NCBI GenBank assembly: GCA_942159475.1
Contig: OW804096.1
Span: 36,207,744-36,271,743 of the forward strand
DNA length: 64,000 nucleotides
Direction of reading: 5' to 3'
From: Sthenelais limicola
Lineage: Eukaryota; Annelida; Polychaeta; Phyllodocida; Sigalionidae
The translations under genes and the position numbers were made by a program. Shown here in pieces: positions 40,931 to 52,972 of the stretch. The notes below the pieces were generated by a model that saw only the letters and a program-made list of their open reading frames with translations, was not told where the DNA came from and made no database searches. Positions within the stretch are counted from its first letter, which is position 1. Each line of letters begins with the position of its first letter.

Positions 40931-41636
40931 TACGCCCTTATCAACACATTGATAGGTTATATCAAGGGCGGGAGAGCTGAGAGGGAGGCAGTTTATGATC
41001 ATACCCAGCAAATAGAGATAGAGAAGAAGGTAGAGATAGGTACAGAGAGACAGAGAAAGAGACAGAAAGGAACTTTAAGTTTATGGTCTTACCCAGGACC
41101 ATAAACCATGAAAGACACAATCAATGCCCGACGGTCAAATGAGCGCGATTCTACGCGATTTTTAATGCGCAATCATCTCGCCAGAGTTCTGTGATGAGCG
41201 TGGACGCTTTTTGCGCAATAGGTATTGCGCAATGATTGCGAGATAGTCACGCTAAGGGGATAACGCAATATTGGTGCAAAAATTAGCAAATTCCTATGGC
41301 ATTTGGGCGGGATATTTCATGCACAATTTTCACTTCATTGTATTGCATTTTTTGCAGAATAATATGATTCGGAATTACTCATAATTTATTCTCCATGGTA
41401 GTACATCAATTATTTAATCATTATTTTTATCCTGTTAGACACTTATAATACTTTGACATCATTTTCGTCATCTCTTTCCAATTCTTGTTGAAATGTGATT
41501 CCTACAATGATTGCTGCATAATTAACTGTTGTTAACTGCATCAGTTTCAGTGGAGCCCCAACAATTAACTCAAGCTTTGGAGAACGGTTTCTTGTACTAC
41601 TTTTGTGTATGTTCTTCCTTTCGGTAACGTCGTTAT
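40931..41636. other. Unassigned host DNA
   Basis: No gene supported; a GA-rich patch at 41010-41070. Confidence 0.4.
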
Positions 41637-41835
41637 GGGTAAAGTCTCCAGATAATGTACAATTGGCCCTCACCATTCCCCTCAAATAACCCAAATTTAA
41701 GACGAAAAACAGGTTCATAATTCAGTTCAACATAACCAGACAGATTTATTGAATGAATACAATACAGAATATACTCAGATATACCAAGTATTTATCATTT
41801 TTCACTCTAATTTAGCAGAATTTATATATATAGAT
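41637..41835 (-). mobile_element. MITE-A copy truncated on the right
   Basis: Left end GGGTAAAGTCTCCAG. The family interior ends at tagcagaattta, where a TA-rich sequence and other DNA begin. Confidence 0.65.
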
Positions 41836-42058
41836 TTTTATTCCGGTTTTTGACAATACATACAATATTTCGCATAATTACACATATTGAATCACAAGAA
41901 AATCAGGAATTGGGCATTAATAACCATCTGTAACCAGGTCTTCCAGATCACCCAAACAAAAGAAAATTATAAATATCTGAAAAAATGAAAAAATACCCGA
42001 GCAGAGTATTTACCCTGGCCAATCTGGCAAACTGAGAAACAACATAATTAAAACTATA

Positions 42059-42365
42059 ATAGGGAATTTTCATAGCCGCCATTTTGAATCTTGATTCACA
42101 AGGAATTATGGGTGTAATGGTACGGTCTAAAATCTATAGAAATGATGTCATGTTCAGTATCGAATATTTGTCAATTCTCTGATATCAATATCCATGTGTT
42201 ATACATGTTCCCATAACACAAGTCCCTATCTTTCCCATCATGCATTTGGTTTTCATAGGTGATTTATACAAGCTGTGATATTAGTGAAAACATTCTTGCA
42301 ATTTTTCGATAAAATGTCAAATATTTGTATGTCAGGTTTCAACAGAATCCATCCCATGATGCACT
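42059..42365 (+). mobile_element. MITE-B copy 2
   Basis: Starts ATAGGGAATTTTCATAGCCG; the interior is as in copy 1. The right terminus is replaced by part of MITE-D (cgactcgtgactcattttcc) near 42388. Confidence 0.7.
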
Positions 42366-42471
42366 GTAACAATGTCATGTTTACGACTCGTGACTCATTT
42401 TCCCGAAACGCATCATAGATAAAGTCCAAATAAATGTTTCTATGAGCAGGGAGGCAGGGAGTGCATTATAT

Positions 42472-42670
42472 GGGTCAGATCTTCAGAAAACCTCTCAAAT
42501 AACCCCAATTTAAGACGGAAATCTAAATACAGATCAACATAACCAGACATATTTATTGAATGAATACAATACAGAATACACTCAGATATACCTAGTATTT
42601 ATCAATTTTCACTCTAATTTAGCAATATTTGATAGATGTGTAGATTGTGCATATTTTGAAAATGTGACCC
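42472..42670 (-). mobile_element. MITE-A copy with internal deletion
   Basis: GGGTCAGATCTTCAGAAAA is followed directly by cctctcaaataacccc, about 30 bp shorter than usual. It ends TTGAAAATGTGACCC. Confidence 0.7.
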
Positions 42671-42840
42671 ATATGTTGGATAATGAGATAGCATGTTTAG
42701 ACGCACGTGCGCTATGGTGGACGTGGTATTTGTTATTCTGTTCGTTGTCTTTTTTTGTTCCTTTATTTTTGTACTGTTTGCTGAACGATAGATGTTATCA
42801 TTACCTATAGTAAATCATTATTATCTTTACTATATTTACT

Positions 42841-42902
42841 AGACGAGTATTGTGACAAAATATCTTCCTTATAAGGAAGATATTTTGTCACAATACTCGT
42901 CT
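42841..42902. repeat. Perfect 62-bp palindrome
   Basis: Two 31-bp arms meeting at 42871/42872 with no spacer and no mismatch, starting AGACGAGTATTGTGAC. It could extrude as a cruciform. Confidence 0.95.
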
Positions 42903-42947
42903 CTATAGAACTAATGCATTCGGTTATTGTCATTACAGTAGTTATAT

Positions 42948-43178
42948 GGGTCAGATTTTCAAAAAATGTACAATCGGCAGCTCTACACATTTAGGAAATT
43001 CTGATAAATTAGGCTGAAAAATGATGAATACCAGGTATATCCGAGTATATTTGGTATCACATTGATTTAAAGTATCAATTCTGTTATGTTAAACTACATT
43101 TTGAAGCTCATTTCTTAAATGAGGGCTATTTGAGAGGTTTTGTGAAGGAGAATTGTACAATTCCTGAAAATCTGACTC
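42948..43178 (+). mobile_element. MITE-A copy (42.9 kb)
   Basis: Starts GGGTCAGATTTTCAA and ends CTGAAAATCTGACTC. Confidence 0.8.
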
Positions 43179-43824
43179 ATATATTATTCATTGAAATTAT
43201 AATTCGGTGTTAAGCATAATTCAAATTATGTATCATAAATATGCTTTTTCTGAAAATGTATAACTTAGAGCAGGAATATCTGAGAAAAGCATCCTGCGAT
43301 GTAATGTTATCTCTTTAATAAAGAAAATCTTAAATTTTAAATCTTAAAATCTCCATATATTTTAAATAATTGTTCTTCATTCCATCGCGCACCCGTCCAC
43401 CCGGCTAGCCTGGGCCTTCCTCCACCACTTCTACCACTTCCTTGGCAACCAATGTTTCCCTGTCACATGACCAGGTTGCTAGGGTAGCGCAATGCATGCT
43501 GGTCACGCTCTAATCAACCAATCAATCGTGACCTTAAGGTCTGAGTACACTAAATCAGAGTATCTCTATAGCAACACTGACGTCTGGTGATCAATGGTGG
43601 TACTAACAAACGCATGAGGAATCTGTTATAAACCATCATACCAACAGAGGGCAGAAACTCATTTATTATACCTTTATGTAGTCCCAATTCTGATAAATGA
43701 AAAATCCAATGGATTTACATGGCAATGTGTTAGTATTAATCAAATATCTATGGACAATATGGTAGCTTGTCATAATTGCACCTTTTTTATGTGTTGCAAA
43801 ATGCGTGGCCTTGGTAAACAGCTT
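43179..43824. other. Unassigned host DNA
   Basis: No gene or recognised repeat. Somewhat GC-richer at 43390-43600. Confidence 0.4.
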
Positions 43825-44215
43825 GGTAATACTTCATACACCAATAGATAGTAGTATACTACCCCAGAGGTTAGTGAAAGGTCGGCTATAGGAGCTGACT
43901 AAACAGTCAGGTAAAACATCATACAGCAATAGATGGTAGTATACTACCCCAGAGGTTAGTGGAAGGTCGGCTATAGGAGCTGACTAAACAGTCAGGTTAA
44001 ACTTCATACAACAATAGATGGTAGTATACTACCCCAGGAGTTATTGGAAGACCAGCTGTAGGTGCTGTACTTAACAGCCTGGTTAAACATCATACAACAA
44101 TAGATGATAATATACTACCCCAGAAGTGGAAGACCAGCGATAGGAGCTGACTAAAAACAGCTTGGTTAAACTTCTTACAACAATAGAGGGTAGTATACTA
44201 CCCCAGGAGTTATAC
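43825..44215. repeat. Tandem array of about 85-bp units with palindromic core
   Basis: Five units with landmark GTAGTATACTAC or a variant at 43851, 43936, 44021, 44106 and 44190. The landmark is itself palindromic. A single copy lies at 9660-9745. Confidence 0.85.
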
Positions 44216-44520
44216 AATAAATTTAGTATTTAATACTTATTAAGTATTTAAATGTAGTATACATTTACATAAGAACTAGTGGGAGAGTTGCAATAGGAAC
44301 ATAACTAAAACATCCTACAACAATAGATGATGTTATAGGCCTATAGGCTGGGAACTACTAGCACACCAGTTATATATATGAGAGCTCAAAGGGAATAACC
44401 TACAATAAACATTGTAGCAAAATCGTGGCCAGACACTGTGAGTATGTTTTTGTTCCATATGAAACGATCGAACTAGCATAGATCAGGATCAGCCATCATA
44501 CTGGGGTGGATGACCGATTA

Positions 44521-45188
44521 ATAGGGGATTTGCATAGCCGCCATTTTGAATCTGGATTCGCATGGAATTATGGGACTAATAGGTGTGTTTCCGATTTATC
44601 TGGCTGAAAACTAGGTTGGGGGGGATGGTAACTTTTTTTTTTTGTTATTTTTTTTGTTTGAAAACCTCCTCCCAGGAACTGAAAAAAAATGTCTTTTTCA
44701 TAACAATAGTTGTTTTGAACATGGGAAATGTGCCTTTTGACAGTTCCAGGTTAGAAAAACCCGTTTTTTTTGTCAAAAAACCCCAAAAAAGTAAGATATG
44801 ATGGGGAAAAAATCAGGTATGGTAAAAAAAAATTTAGGTAGGGTAAGGTTTTTCTAGGTAGGGGGGGTAATCGGAAACACACCTATTTTTTTTTTGGCCT
44901 AGTACAGTCTAAAACCTATGGAAAACATGCTATGTTCAACATGAAATATGCATCGATGCTCTAATGCCAAATTACTTGTGTCATACATGTTCCCATGACA
45001 CAAGTTCCCATCTTTCCCATCATGCATTTGGTTTTCATAGATCGTTTTTACAAGCTAACATATTGTTGAAAACATTCTTGCAATTTTCGATAAAAATGTT
45101 GCCAAATATGTCTATGTCAGATTTCAACAGAATCCATCCCAGCATGCACTGCAGTAGACATGCGCAGTGAGACATGCAACTCCCCTAT
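44521..45188 (+). mobile_element. MITE-B copy 3 carrying a nested MITE-C
   Basis: Starts ATAGGGGATTTGCATAGCCG and ends ATGCAACTCCCCTAT. It is interrupted at 44580 by MITE-C, after which the B sequence resumes near 44902 (acagtctaaaacctatgg). Confidence 0.85.
44580..44885 (-). mobile_element. MITE-C copy 2 (nested)
   Basis: TAGGTGTGTTTCCGATTTA at the left and its complement at the right. Interior corresponds to the 13.1-kb copy in reverse. Inserted inside MITE-B copy 3, so it is younger than that insertion. Confidence 0.85.
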
Positions 45189-45329
45189 ACTCTCTCTAAT
45201 AATGGAGATGAGACACATCACATTGTGAAAATCTGCCTAATAAAATGTTAAAAAAAAATGAAAAATTCGAGGTAGCCTAAGGATTGGTTAATAAGGATTT
45301 AGATTGGGAACGAACCCCATTCCCTTGAG

Positions 45330-45557
45330 ATTTTCAGGAAATGTACAATTGTCAGCTTTATATAAATTTAGTAAATTCTGCTAAATTCGACTGAAAAATG
45401 AAATACCTGGTATATCTGAGTATATTTGGCATCGAGTTGATTCAAAGGATGTGTTTGGTTATGTTGAATTGTGCTATGAGTCTGATTTTTGCATTAAATT
45501 TGGGTTGTTTGGGAGGGTTTCCGAATGTGAATTGTGCATTTTCTGATAATTTCACCC
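45330..45557 (+). mobile_element. MITE-A copy (45.3 kb)
   Basis: Left GAGATTTTCAGGAAATGTAC, right CTGATAATTTCACCC. Confidence 0.7.
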
Positions 45558-45990
45558 TAAAACTAGTATTAAGTCTACGGGTTCAATACAGTGCTCTAAT
45601 CCTTAAAGTGAAAGTACATCTTAACGTTTTCATTACGGAATCATTATTTGGGATATACGGAGGAAAGCAAGCATATCCAAGAACACAAGATGTTTAATTA
45701 TAATTTTTATTGTAACAATTTCTCTTTAAATAAACAGAGAAAATGGTTTCATGAAAACAAAAGCGGCCTTAAAGAGCTCAGTAGAAACATATCTAATACA
45801 ATATACTTGTCAGTTTTTTCTAATCATATATCATATATTCATAACCATTTAGGATGTAGATGCCTAGATGGCAGGATAAGAGAATAAAGCGGTTACAAAA
45901 ATAGAAAGAAAAAGAGAATTCGAGTTTTTAGTAGGTGAGGTGGTGCCACCATGTGAGGAGTGGCGTAATTACTCTGCAGAAGGTTTTAGC
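45558..45990. other. Unassigned host DNA
   Basis: Nothing recognised. Confidence 0.4.
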
Positions 45991-45997
45991 ATACAGC

Positions 45998-46212
45998 GAT
46001 CTTCAGAAAATGTGCAATGCGCCTTCACCAATCCTCTGAAATAACCCAAATCTAAGACGAAAATCAGGTTAAAAAACAATTCAACCTAACCTAACAGATT
46101 TATTAAATGAATACAACACAGAATAAACTCAGATATACCTAGTATTTAACAATTTTCACTCTAATTTAGCAGAATTTGATAGATGTGTAGAACTGTTGAT
46201 GAATATCTGACC
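45998..46212 (-). mobile_element. MITE-A copy (right end short)
   Basis: Starts GATCTTCAGAAAATGTGCAA; the right side shortens to GATGAATATCTGACC. Confidence 0.65.
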
Positions 46213-46800
46213 TAATTATTGTACATGTATATTGAATAAAAGTTTCTGTAATGTAATTTTCAAAACTTTGATAAATTAGAAGGTCATTTCTACCCTATAG
46301 ATATAAAGAGACAGACAGACAAGTAGAGAGACAGAGACAGAGATTGAGAGAGACAGAGGGAGAGGGTGGAGGGTGTACCCGGATAACGGATGAGAAAGAA
46401 AATGGGAAGAGTTAAAAGTAAACATCGAGCAATGCAACAGCAGACCCATAATGTTGGTCATTGATCCTTTACTTAGAATGGGAAATCTTTAATGTGCACA
46501 TTGCGCTACACTGTCCTAAAGAAGCGTAGAACTATGGCGCTACACCTTCAAAATAAGTGTAATTCGCCTTGGCTTTGTGTTTTATGGCGCAGTGCCGTAG
46601 CACAAGCTTATAAGTGAGAAAGCTAGGTGTGAAAACATTGCATATGTACCATTCGCTACCATTTCTAATGCAAGGGGAAAAGCTTGGTCGGTCTACTAAA
46701 ACTGACATAATTAAAGTACTAACTCCTCTCTTCAGAATTGTGTGAATGTAAAGTGTTTACCCTCAAAATGAAGCTTAGGTTAAGACAAAGGTGGCTATAT
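46213..46800. other. Unassigned host DNA
   Basis: A GA-rich microsatellite at 46300-46370; otherwise nothing recognised. Confidence 0.4.
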
Positions 46801-46801
46801 A

Positions 46802-47002
46802 TCCTGTCCCCTTACACACCACCACCTCCACCTCCCCCATCACCACCTCCACCACCTCCACCTCCACCACCACCACCATCACCACCTCCACCACCACAAC
46901 CTCCACCACCTCCACCACCACCACCATCTCCACAACCTCCACCTCCCCCACCACCATCACCACAACCACCACCACCTTCACCCCCACCCCCACCCCCACC
47001 AA
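46802..47002 (-). repeat. Inverted duplicate of the glycine-codon repeat at 50.8 kb
   Basis: 201 bp of CCACCACCTCCA-type sequence that is the reverse complement of 50753-50953 over the same length, including the irregular interruptions and the unique ttacacacc edge. The long proline-rich frame here reflects the repeat and is not called as a gene. Confidence 0.9.
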
Positions 47003-47224
47003 GTCTTAAATAGTCTTAAAATGAAGAGCGTCATCAACGATGGCGCGTCATCGCCGCAATCATAACCACTTGTAAAAACAGAATCACAAAACCCTCTGAC
47101 TGTTAGGAAGACATTTATAATCAAACGGTCTCATTTTGAGGGAGCTATGAGCTATCTAGTGGAAAGCAATATTTTTTTTAGCTCTGCATTAAGACTCATA
47201 AGTTGCACAGATTCATCCAACATA

Positions 47225-47290
47225 TCTGGTGGTGTAGTGGTTAGGATGCTAGCTTGAGAACCCCAAGGTTCTTAGATCGAACCCACACAT
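47225..47290 (+). repeat. tRNA-like sequence, possible SINE head or pseudogene
   Basis: TGGTGTAGTGGTTAGGATGC resembles a tRNA box A region. A weak box B (AGATCGAACCC) follows 40 bp later. Stems do not fold well. Confidence 0.4.
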
Positions 47291-48077
47291 GGTTAGCTTT
47301 TTTTTCTCTAAGCTCCATGCCGATCTGAGCTACGCTTCCTGAATTACACCTAAGTTTATGGCGGGGTAAATTACGGATATGAAACACCTGCTGCCCGTCC
47401 CGTGCTGTAGTTTTACTTGCCCAACGAGTACAGTGTAGGGTAGGTTGGGGTGTTTTATCTGACTTTTTTTTACCGATCATAATTGCTTCATTTTTATTAT
47501 TGTTTGTTTTCTCATGACCTGAAAATATCTATACTAATTCAGGCACCATAATATTGCTATATGATATTTACACTATGTCATTTATTCTCTATTAGGTACA
47601 TCATTCTTCCAAATTGTAATCGTAGCAAGCATAATTTATTTCAATATATTATTTTGTTAATTACTAAAACAGAACCTATAACATAGAAAATGACCTCTCT
47701 AGTGACGTAATGTCTTACAGAATAAACTATTTAAACAAACAAACAGTTTAGTGGAACTAATGTTGCCTGTTCAGTGTTATACACTCACCTACCACCTGGA
47801 GGCGACCCCTCCGTACTGAACCACACCAAGGTCAGCCATTAGAGACGCATACACAGGAGCCAACAAAGCATACAAAGCTTCATGTTCCCCTATTATCGCT
47901 AATTTACAAGGCTTTTAACTCCAAGTCCAAGATAGTCAAAGCTATTCATCCCCACTTACCTCCGGGGTAGGATACTACTGTTTATTGCTGGGAAAAGAAG
48001 TGGAATACACTTTGATTCAATATTCATAAACTTAAAGGTAGGTAGCATGGAGTATTTCTTTAACTCAATTGCCATCC
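47291..48077. other. Unassigned host DNA
   Basis: No gene supported. Confidence 0.4.
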
Positions 48078-48303
48078 TGGATCAGATTTTCAGAAAATGT
48101 ACAATTGGTAGATCTACACATTTAGTAAATTCAGCTAAATTTAGCTACAGTTTTGTCAATAATAGGTTAATTTGAGAATATTTGGCATTGCATTGTTTCT
48201 AGCAATCTGTTTGGTTAGGTTGAACTGTATTTTTGTCGGAAATTTGGGGTAATTGAGAGGATAGGTGAAGGTGAATTAAATACATTTGCTGGCAACTTGA
48301 CCC
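48078..48303 (+). mobile_element. MITE-A copy (48.1 kb)
   Basis: Left GGATCAGATTTTCAG; right end decayed to GCTGGCAACTTGACCC. Confidence 0.7.
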
Positions 48304-48466
48304 ACCTTAAGTTGTCACAATGCCAAGTTCTACTAATCCAGTGGAACCCATGTGTACAGTGGTTGGGGGATTGGACTGTACATAGACCCACTTCACCTCT
48401 GCTCCAGGTGTAGGTTTAATTCTACAAGCAATAACTCCTACATTGATTGAGTAACACTTGTATTTG

Positions 48467-48870
48467 TGATGTGTTAATGGAAAAGGAGTCACAAGTCGCA
48501 AGTCGCAAGTCACAAGTCGCAAGTCGCAAGTCGCAAGTCGCAAGTCACAAAAGTAATATTTTCCAAAGTTATTTATTCACAAGATGTCTTTGTTGAAATG
48601 TTCTAATGTTTCGAGGGTTTAGTGCTTGAAGTCGTATCAATACATATACTAAATTTCAGGACGATGTATTAAATACTTCCTTCCATTTAATAGAGTTACT
48701 GCTAATTGCCCGCCCAGAAACACCGCAAACTCTTTTTTTTCAAACGTAAATGTATCAAACATAATATATATATATATAGAAACACTTCTTTAGTCCTCAA
48801 TGTTTACCATCATTAGAAACGGTTTGATCTCATCTTTTCAAATATTATGTCAAAATCTATTCTGTGCTGA
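48467..48870 (+). mobile_element. MITE-D copy with heptamer expansion
   Basis: Starts GATGTGTTAATGG and GAGTCACAAGTCGC, where CAAGTCG is tandemly repeated about eight times (48487-48548). The right part matches MITE-D but the outer terminus is lost. Confidence 0.65.
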
Positions 48871-49770
48871 TGCCAATGATGGTTAGCACTACAACATCTA
48901 ATAAGTATTTCTATATTTATGTATTCATGCGCCCAGGGGAATGAGCTAATTCAAGGAATGCCCTCAACACTTGAAATCCTTCATTGACTAATACTTCAAA
49001 AGTGTGGCGTACTATCAACAAATTTTACCCGCAAGTATTTTTGGGTGGTGTTACTTATTGATTTTTTTCTGTTTTTGAGTGTTGGGGTTTCTTATTTCAA
49101 TGGAAATAGAACCCATCCACCCACCCTAGCTGTTTCTATCCCTCCTACCTACAATATCCATTTGATTTAGTGTTAAATACGGTACCGTAGACGTACACAC
49201 CACAACATGCTGTGTATGCTACGCTACCCGCCCTGTAAATACATGTTGTCAACAAGCCTGTGAGCGTGGGTGTTATGTAATGGTGGCAGTGGCTAGTAGG
49301 GGTACTGTGTGGGGTGGTTGAAGCTATGTAAACATGGCAGGAGTAAGTGACAACAGGTAGAGGGAGCATGAATGTTTTCAAAACAGCATTTTGTGTACCA
49401 TATAATGTATAAGTCCTCCCACAAAAAGGCATCCTACCTAACACAAGTTTCCTTTGAGACCATCAGCAGGTTGCCACTTACATGGGAAAACATTGAAAAC
49501 AGGGCCAGAAATCCCAGTCGTCTATTAATGGGGAGTGGACACTGGTTGATCGGGCGACGTAAGGAATTTTGGAAGTGGGCCTATCCGCCCTCACAGAGGG
49601 CGGTCGCTTCCTGTCAAGGGGACAGTCTGTTCTGCACCAGAATTGCAGGAGTGTAAGCAACATTTCTTTTTAGATTTCTGACTTGAACAGTGGTTCCATC
49701 ATTCTATATACCTTGTACCATCATGAGAATATTCCATCATAAAAGGGTGCTTTTTTGAACCTCCAATTGG
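48871..49770. other. Unassigned host DNA
   Basis: No supported gene; small open frames without recognisable domains. Confidence 0.4.
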
Positions 49771-49915
49771 TTCAGATTTTCAGAAAATCTTACATTTCTA
49801 CACATCTATCAATTGATAAGTACTATGTATATCTGAGTGTATTCTGTATTGTATTCATTCAATAAATCTGTCTGGTTATGTTGAACTGTATTTTGAACCT
49901 GATTTTGTTTAGAAC
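49771..49915 (+). mobile_element. MITE-A fragment
   Basis: GGTTCAGATTTTCAGAAAA at the left, then family interior to aacctgattttg; the right third is lost. An isolated end (TTTTCAGAATATCTGACCC) lies at 50190-50208. Confidence 0.6.
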
Positions 49916-50246
49916 TACTCAACATGTTGGTGATGAAGGCATCCATGGGTAATGTTTCATGGGACTGTCACACTCATAATTCTATGATCAAATGCTTTTA
50001 ATATGATTATATAATGTTATACAACATGACATAAGTGATTACTAAATATGAATTTATCATATGAAAACATTATGAATATTTTATGTACTAAACATTGCAG
50101 GTATTTCCACTGAGAAATAACCGTTAAAAGTTTATGAACCAGACATTATAAATATCTAATACTCCATCTTGGACCCTCTCCCTGAGGTTTTCAGAATATC
50201 TGACCCAATTAACTCTTTGCCTCATCAATATCTATTTTACTATTTC

Positions 50247-50943
50247 AGTGAGTGGATAAGTCGGAGGCGGCCACTGACTGACCATGTCTGAGTGGACGTG
50301 GGTGTGGATATACATCCCCCTCTCTACCAGCATCTTCATCATCATCACAGTGGTTCTAGCCGTGTGTCTCTGTCACCGGAAAATGTGTTGCAGTCAGGCT
50401 GAGGGAGGCAAGGAAAAGAGCCATGATGAGGAAGGCGGGTTTGTGCCAGAGAAGCCAACTTTGACACTGGTGACAGGGGTGAGGGGATTGATCGGGAAAG
50501 GTGGTGTAGGCTTGAAACCATTAGATGGTGGGGATTATGGGGATGAGGGTGTAAAGAAAAAGAAAAGAGGATCCAAACGTGGGCGAGATGGTGGGCGAAC
50601 TGGTGGGTATGGTGGTAGAGATGGTTGTAGTGGTAACAGTGGATATGGACGAGGTGAAGGTTTTGGACGAGGTGAAGGTTGTGGAGAGGGTGAAGGATAT
50701 GGAGGTGGAGAAGGTGGAGGTTATGGAGGAGGTTATGGTGGAGGTGGAGGTTTTGGTGGGGGTGGGGGTGGGGGTGAAGGTGGTGGTGGTTGTGGTGATG
50801 GTGGTGGGGGAGGTGGAGGTTGTGGAGATGGTGGTGGTGGTGGAGGTGGTGGAGGTTGTGGTGGTGGAGGTGGTGATGGTGGTGGTGGTGGAGGTGGAGG
50901 TGGTGGAGGTGGTGATGGGGGAGGTGGAGGTGGTGGTGTGTAA
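50247..50943 (+). CDS. Probable 3'-terminal host exon: membrane segment plus glycine-rich tail
   Basis: A good splice acceptor (tattttactatttcag) ends near 50247, and an ATG lies at 50284. From that Met there are 219 residues. Residues about 11-30 are a hydrophobic span, followed by CHRKMCC and a charged segment. A long Gly-rich region (GYGGRDG, then GGGGG with Asp or Cys interruptions) runs to the stop at 50941-50943. It looks like the last coding exon of a single-pass membrane protein, with earlier exons outside or unrecognised. The terminal glycine tract is a GGT/GGA codon repeat and was copied in inverted form to 46.8 kb. Function unknown. Confidence 0.45.
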
Positions 50944-51044
50944 GGGGACAGGAGAAGAGGGGGAGGGGACAGGAGAAGAGTGGGCGGGCGAGTGGGGAGG
51001 GAGAGAGAGGATAAGGGCAAAGGGAACAATTGAAGAAAGGGAGG

Positions 51045-51303
51045 GAAGACAGGAGGGAAGACAGCAGGGATGACAGCAGGGAAGACAGCAGGGAAGACAG
51101 CAGGGAAGACAACAGGGAAGACAGCAGGGAAGACAGCAGGGAAGACAGCAGGGAAGACAACAGGGAAGACAGCAGGGAAGACAGCAGGGAAGACAGCAGG
51201 GAAGACAGCAGGGGAGACAGCAGGGAAGACAGCAGGGAAGACAGCAGGGATAACAGCAGGGAAGACAGCAGGGAAGACAACAGGGAAGACAGCAGGGAAA
51301 GGG
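51045..51303. repeat. 12-bp minisatellite (GGGAAGACAGCA)
   Basis: About 20 tandem units with minor variants (aacagggaagac, gggatgacagca). It follows directly on the glycine-rich exon's 3' side. Confidence 0.95.
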
Positions 51304-51428
51304 TCCAAGATGGAGGAACCAAGGGTCCCATGAAACAGTAACCATGGATACCTTCATCACCGACATGCTGATTAGCTCTAGCTCACATCAATGCCTCACA
51401 GTTGCCTCAGCGTAACATCAAGATTCAT

Positions 51429-52025
51429 CATCAAGTTATGCGTATAAACTTGTAGTGCTGTCACTGTCAGTGGACACACCATAAGTCACTTCAATAGTAC
51501 TATTGTAGCTGGTCATACTTAGCCTCACCATGCTGACAGCAGGGAGTGCATCTCACCTAGTCAGGGGACAAAGAGTATCAAGTTATGCCTATAAACTTGT
51601 AGTGTTGTCACTGTCAGTGGACACACCAGAAGTCACATCAGTAGTATTATAGTAGCTGGGCATACTTAGCCTCACCATGCTGACAGCAGGTAGTGCATCT
51701 CACCTAGTCAGGGGACAAAAAGTATCAAGTTATGCCTATAAACTTGTAGTGCTGTCTCTGTCAGTGGACACACCAGAAGTCACATCAATAGCATTATTGT
51801 AGCTGTCAACATTCATACTTAGCCTGTCTATGCTGACAGCAGGCAGTGCATCTCACCTAGTCAGGGGACAAAGATTATCAATTTATGCCTTTAAACTTGT
51901 AGTATTGTCACTGTCAGTGGACACACCACACGTCACATCAATAGTATTATTGTAGCTGTCAACATTCATACTTAGCCTGTCCATGCTGACAGCAGGGAGT
52001 GCATCTCACCCAGTCAGAGGCTCAC
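51429..52025. repeat. Tandem array of about 148-bp units (four copies)
   Basis: The landmark atcaagttatgc recurs at 51429, 51577, 51724 and, as atcaatttatgc, 51877. The unit contains cagtggacacacc and ctgacagcagggagtgcatc. Confidence 0.9.
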
Positions 52026-52242
52026 AAGGACAGAGAATAGCATGAGTGACTGTACCTCTGCAGAGATTGTGTGATACAGCAAGACTAAGGCCAGTTAGTG
52101 ATGTATTACATTCCAACATTGACTATTGAATCATGACCTTTCATTCTCCAGTCTAAAGAAGACCCACCATCATCTATCATTATTAACAGTCACATGACCT
52201 GGGAAGGTGTATGGCCATGCAGCACTGATGTACTGGCCACAA

Positions 52243-52484
52243 TTTTCAGATTTTCCAAAAATACACCATCTACAGTTCTACACATCTATTAAATTCTGCT
52301 AAACTCTGCTAAATGAGTGAACATTGATAAATACTAGGTATATCTGAGAGTATTCTGTATTATATTTATTCAATAAATCTGTCTGGTTATGTTGAACTGT
52401 ATTTTGAACCTGATTTTCTTCTTAAAATGGGTTATAAGAGAGGATTGGTGAAGACCAATTGTACGTTTTCTGGAGAAATGACCC
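52243..52484 (+). mobile_element. MITE-A copy (diverged)
   Basis: Left TTTTCAGATTTTCC; right GTACGTTTTCTGGAG then ACCC. Confidence 0.65.
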
Positions 52485-52552
52485 TAATGATATTTTCCAA
52501 TCTTTTGTTCTTGTCAAATTATCACAAAGCACACTATGGATGCTACGATTAT

Positions 52553-52786
52553 GGGTCAGATTTTCAGAAAATGTACAATTGGCAGCTGTACATATTTAGT
52601 AGATTCTGCAAAATTAAGCTGCAATTTGATCAATACTAGGTAAATTCGAGTATATTCTGCATTGCATTGATTTTAGCAATCTGTTAGGTAGGTTGAACTG
52701 TATTTTGAACTTAATTTTCGTCTGAAATTTGGGTTATTTAAGAAGATTGGCGAAGTTGAATTGTACATTTTCTGAAAATCTGACCC
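52553..52786 (+). mobile_element. MITE-A copy with TTAT target duplication
   Basis: Intact ends. TTAT on both sides (52549-52552 and 52787-52790). Confidence 0.9.
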
Positions 52787-52972
52787 TTATCCTCTTGTTT
52801 CTCTCCTATTTATAACCAGCCGACCCATTGCTAGTGGGTTCTGTCCAATATCACATTGTAATATTATATTACATAATTCAGCTTTAAGGCATGTAAGTCC
52901 TTTTTCATGAAATCGATACATCAATCAACCTTTCATACATTCCCGCCAATGATCACTGTTATATCTTGCTTA

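Noticed and set aside
46738..47013. Proline-rich frame
   Set aside because: Inverted copy of a glycine-codon repeat; no independent gene evidence.
47225..47290. Functional tRNA gene
   Set aside because: Only a box A-like part is good; the arms do not pair and box B is weak.
48480..48550. Possible CRISPR-like short repeat array (CAAGTCG units)
   Set aside because: A heptamer microsatellite without spacers, within a MITE-D end in animal DNA.
50345..51366. Minus-strand frames of 191-328 codons
   Set aside because: Opposite strand of the glycine repeat and 12-bp minisatellite.
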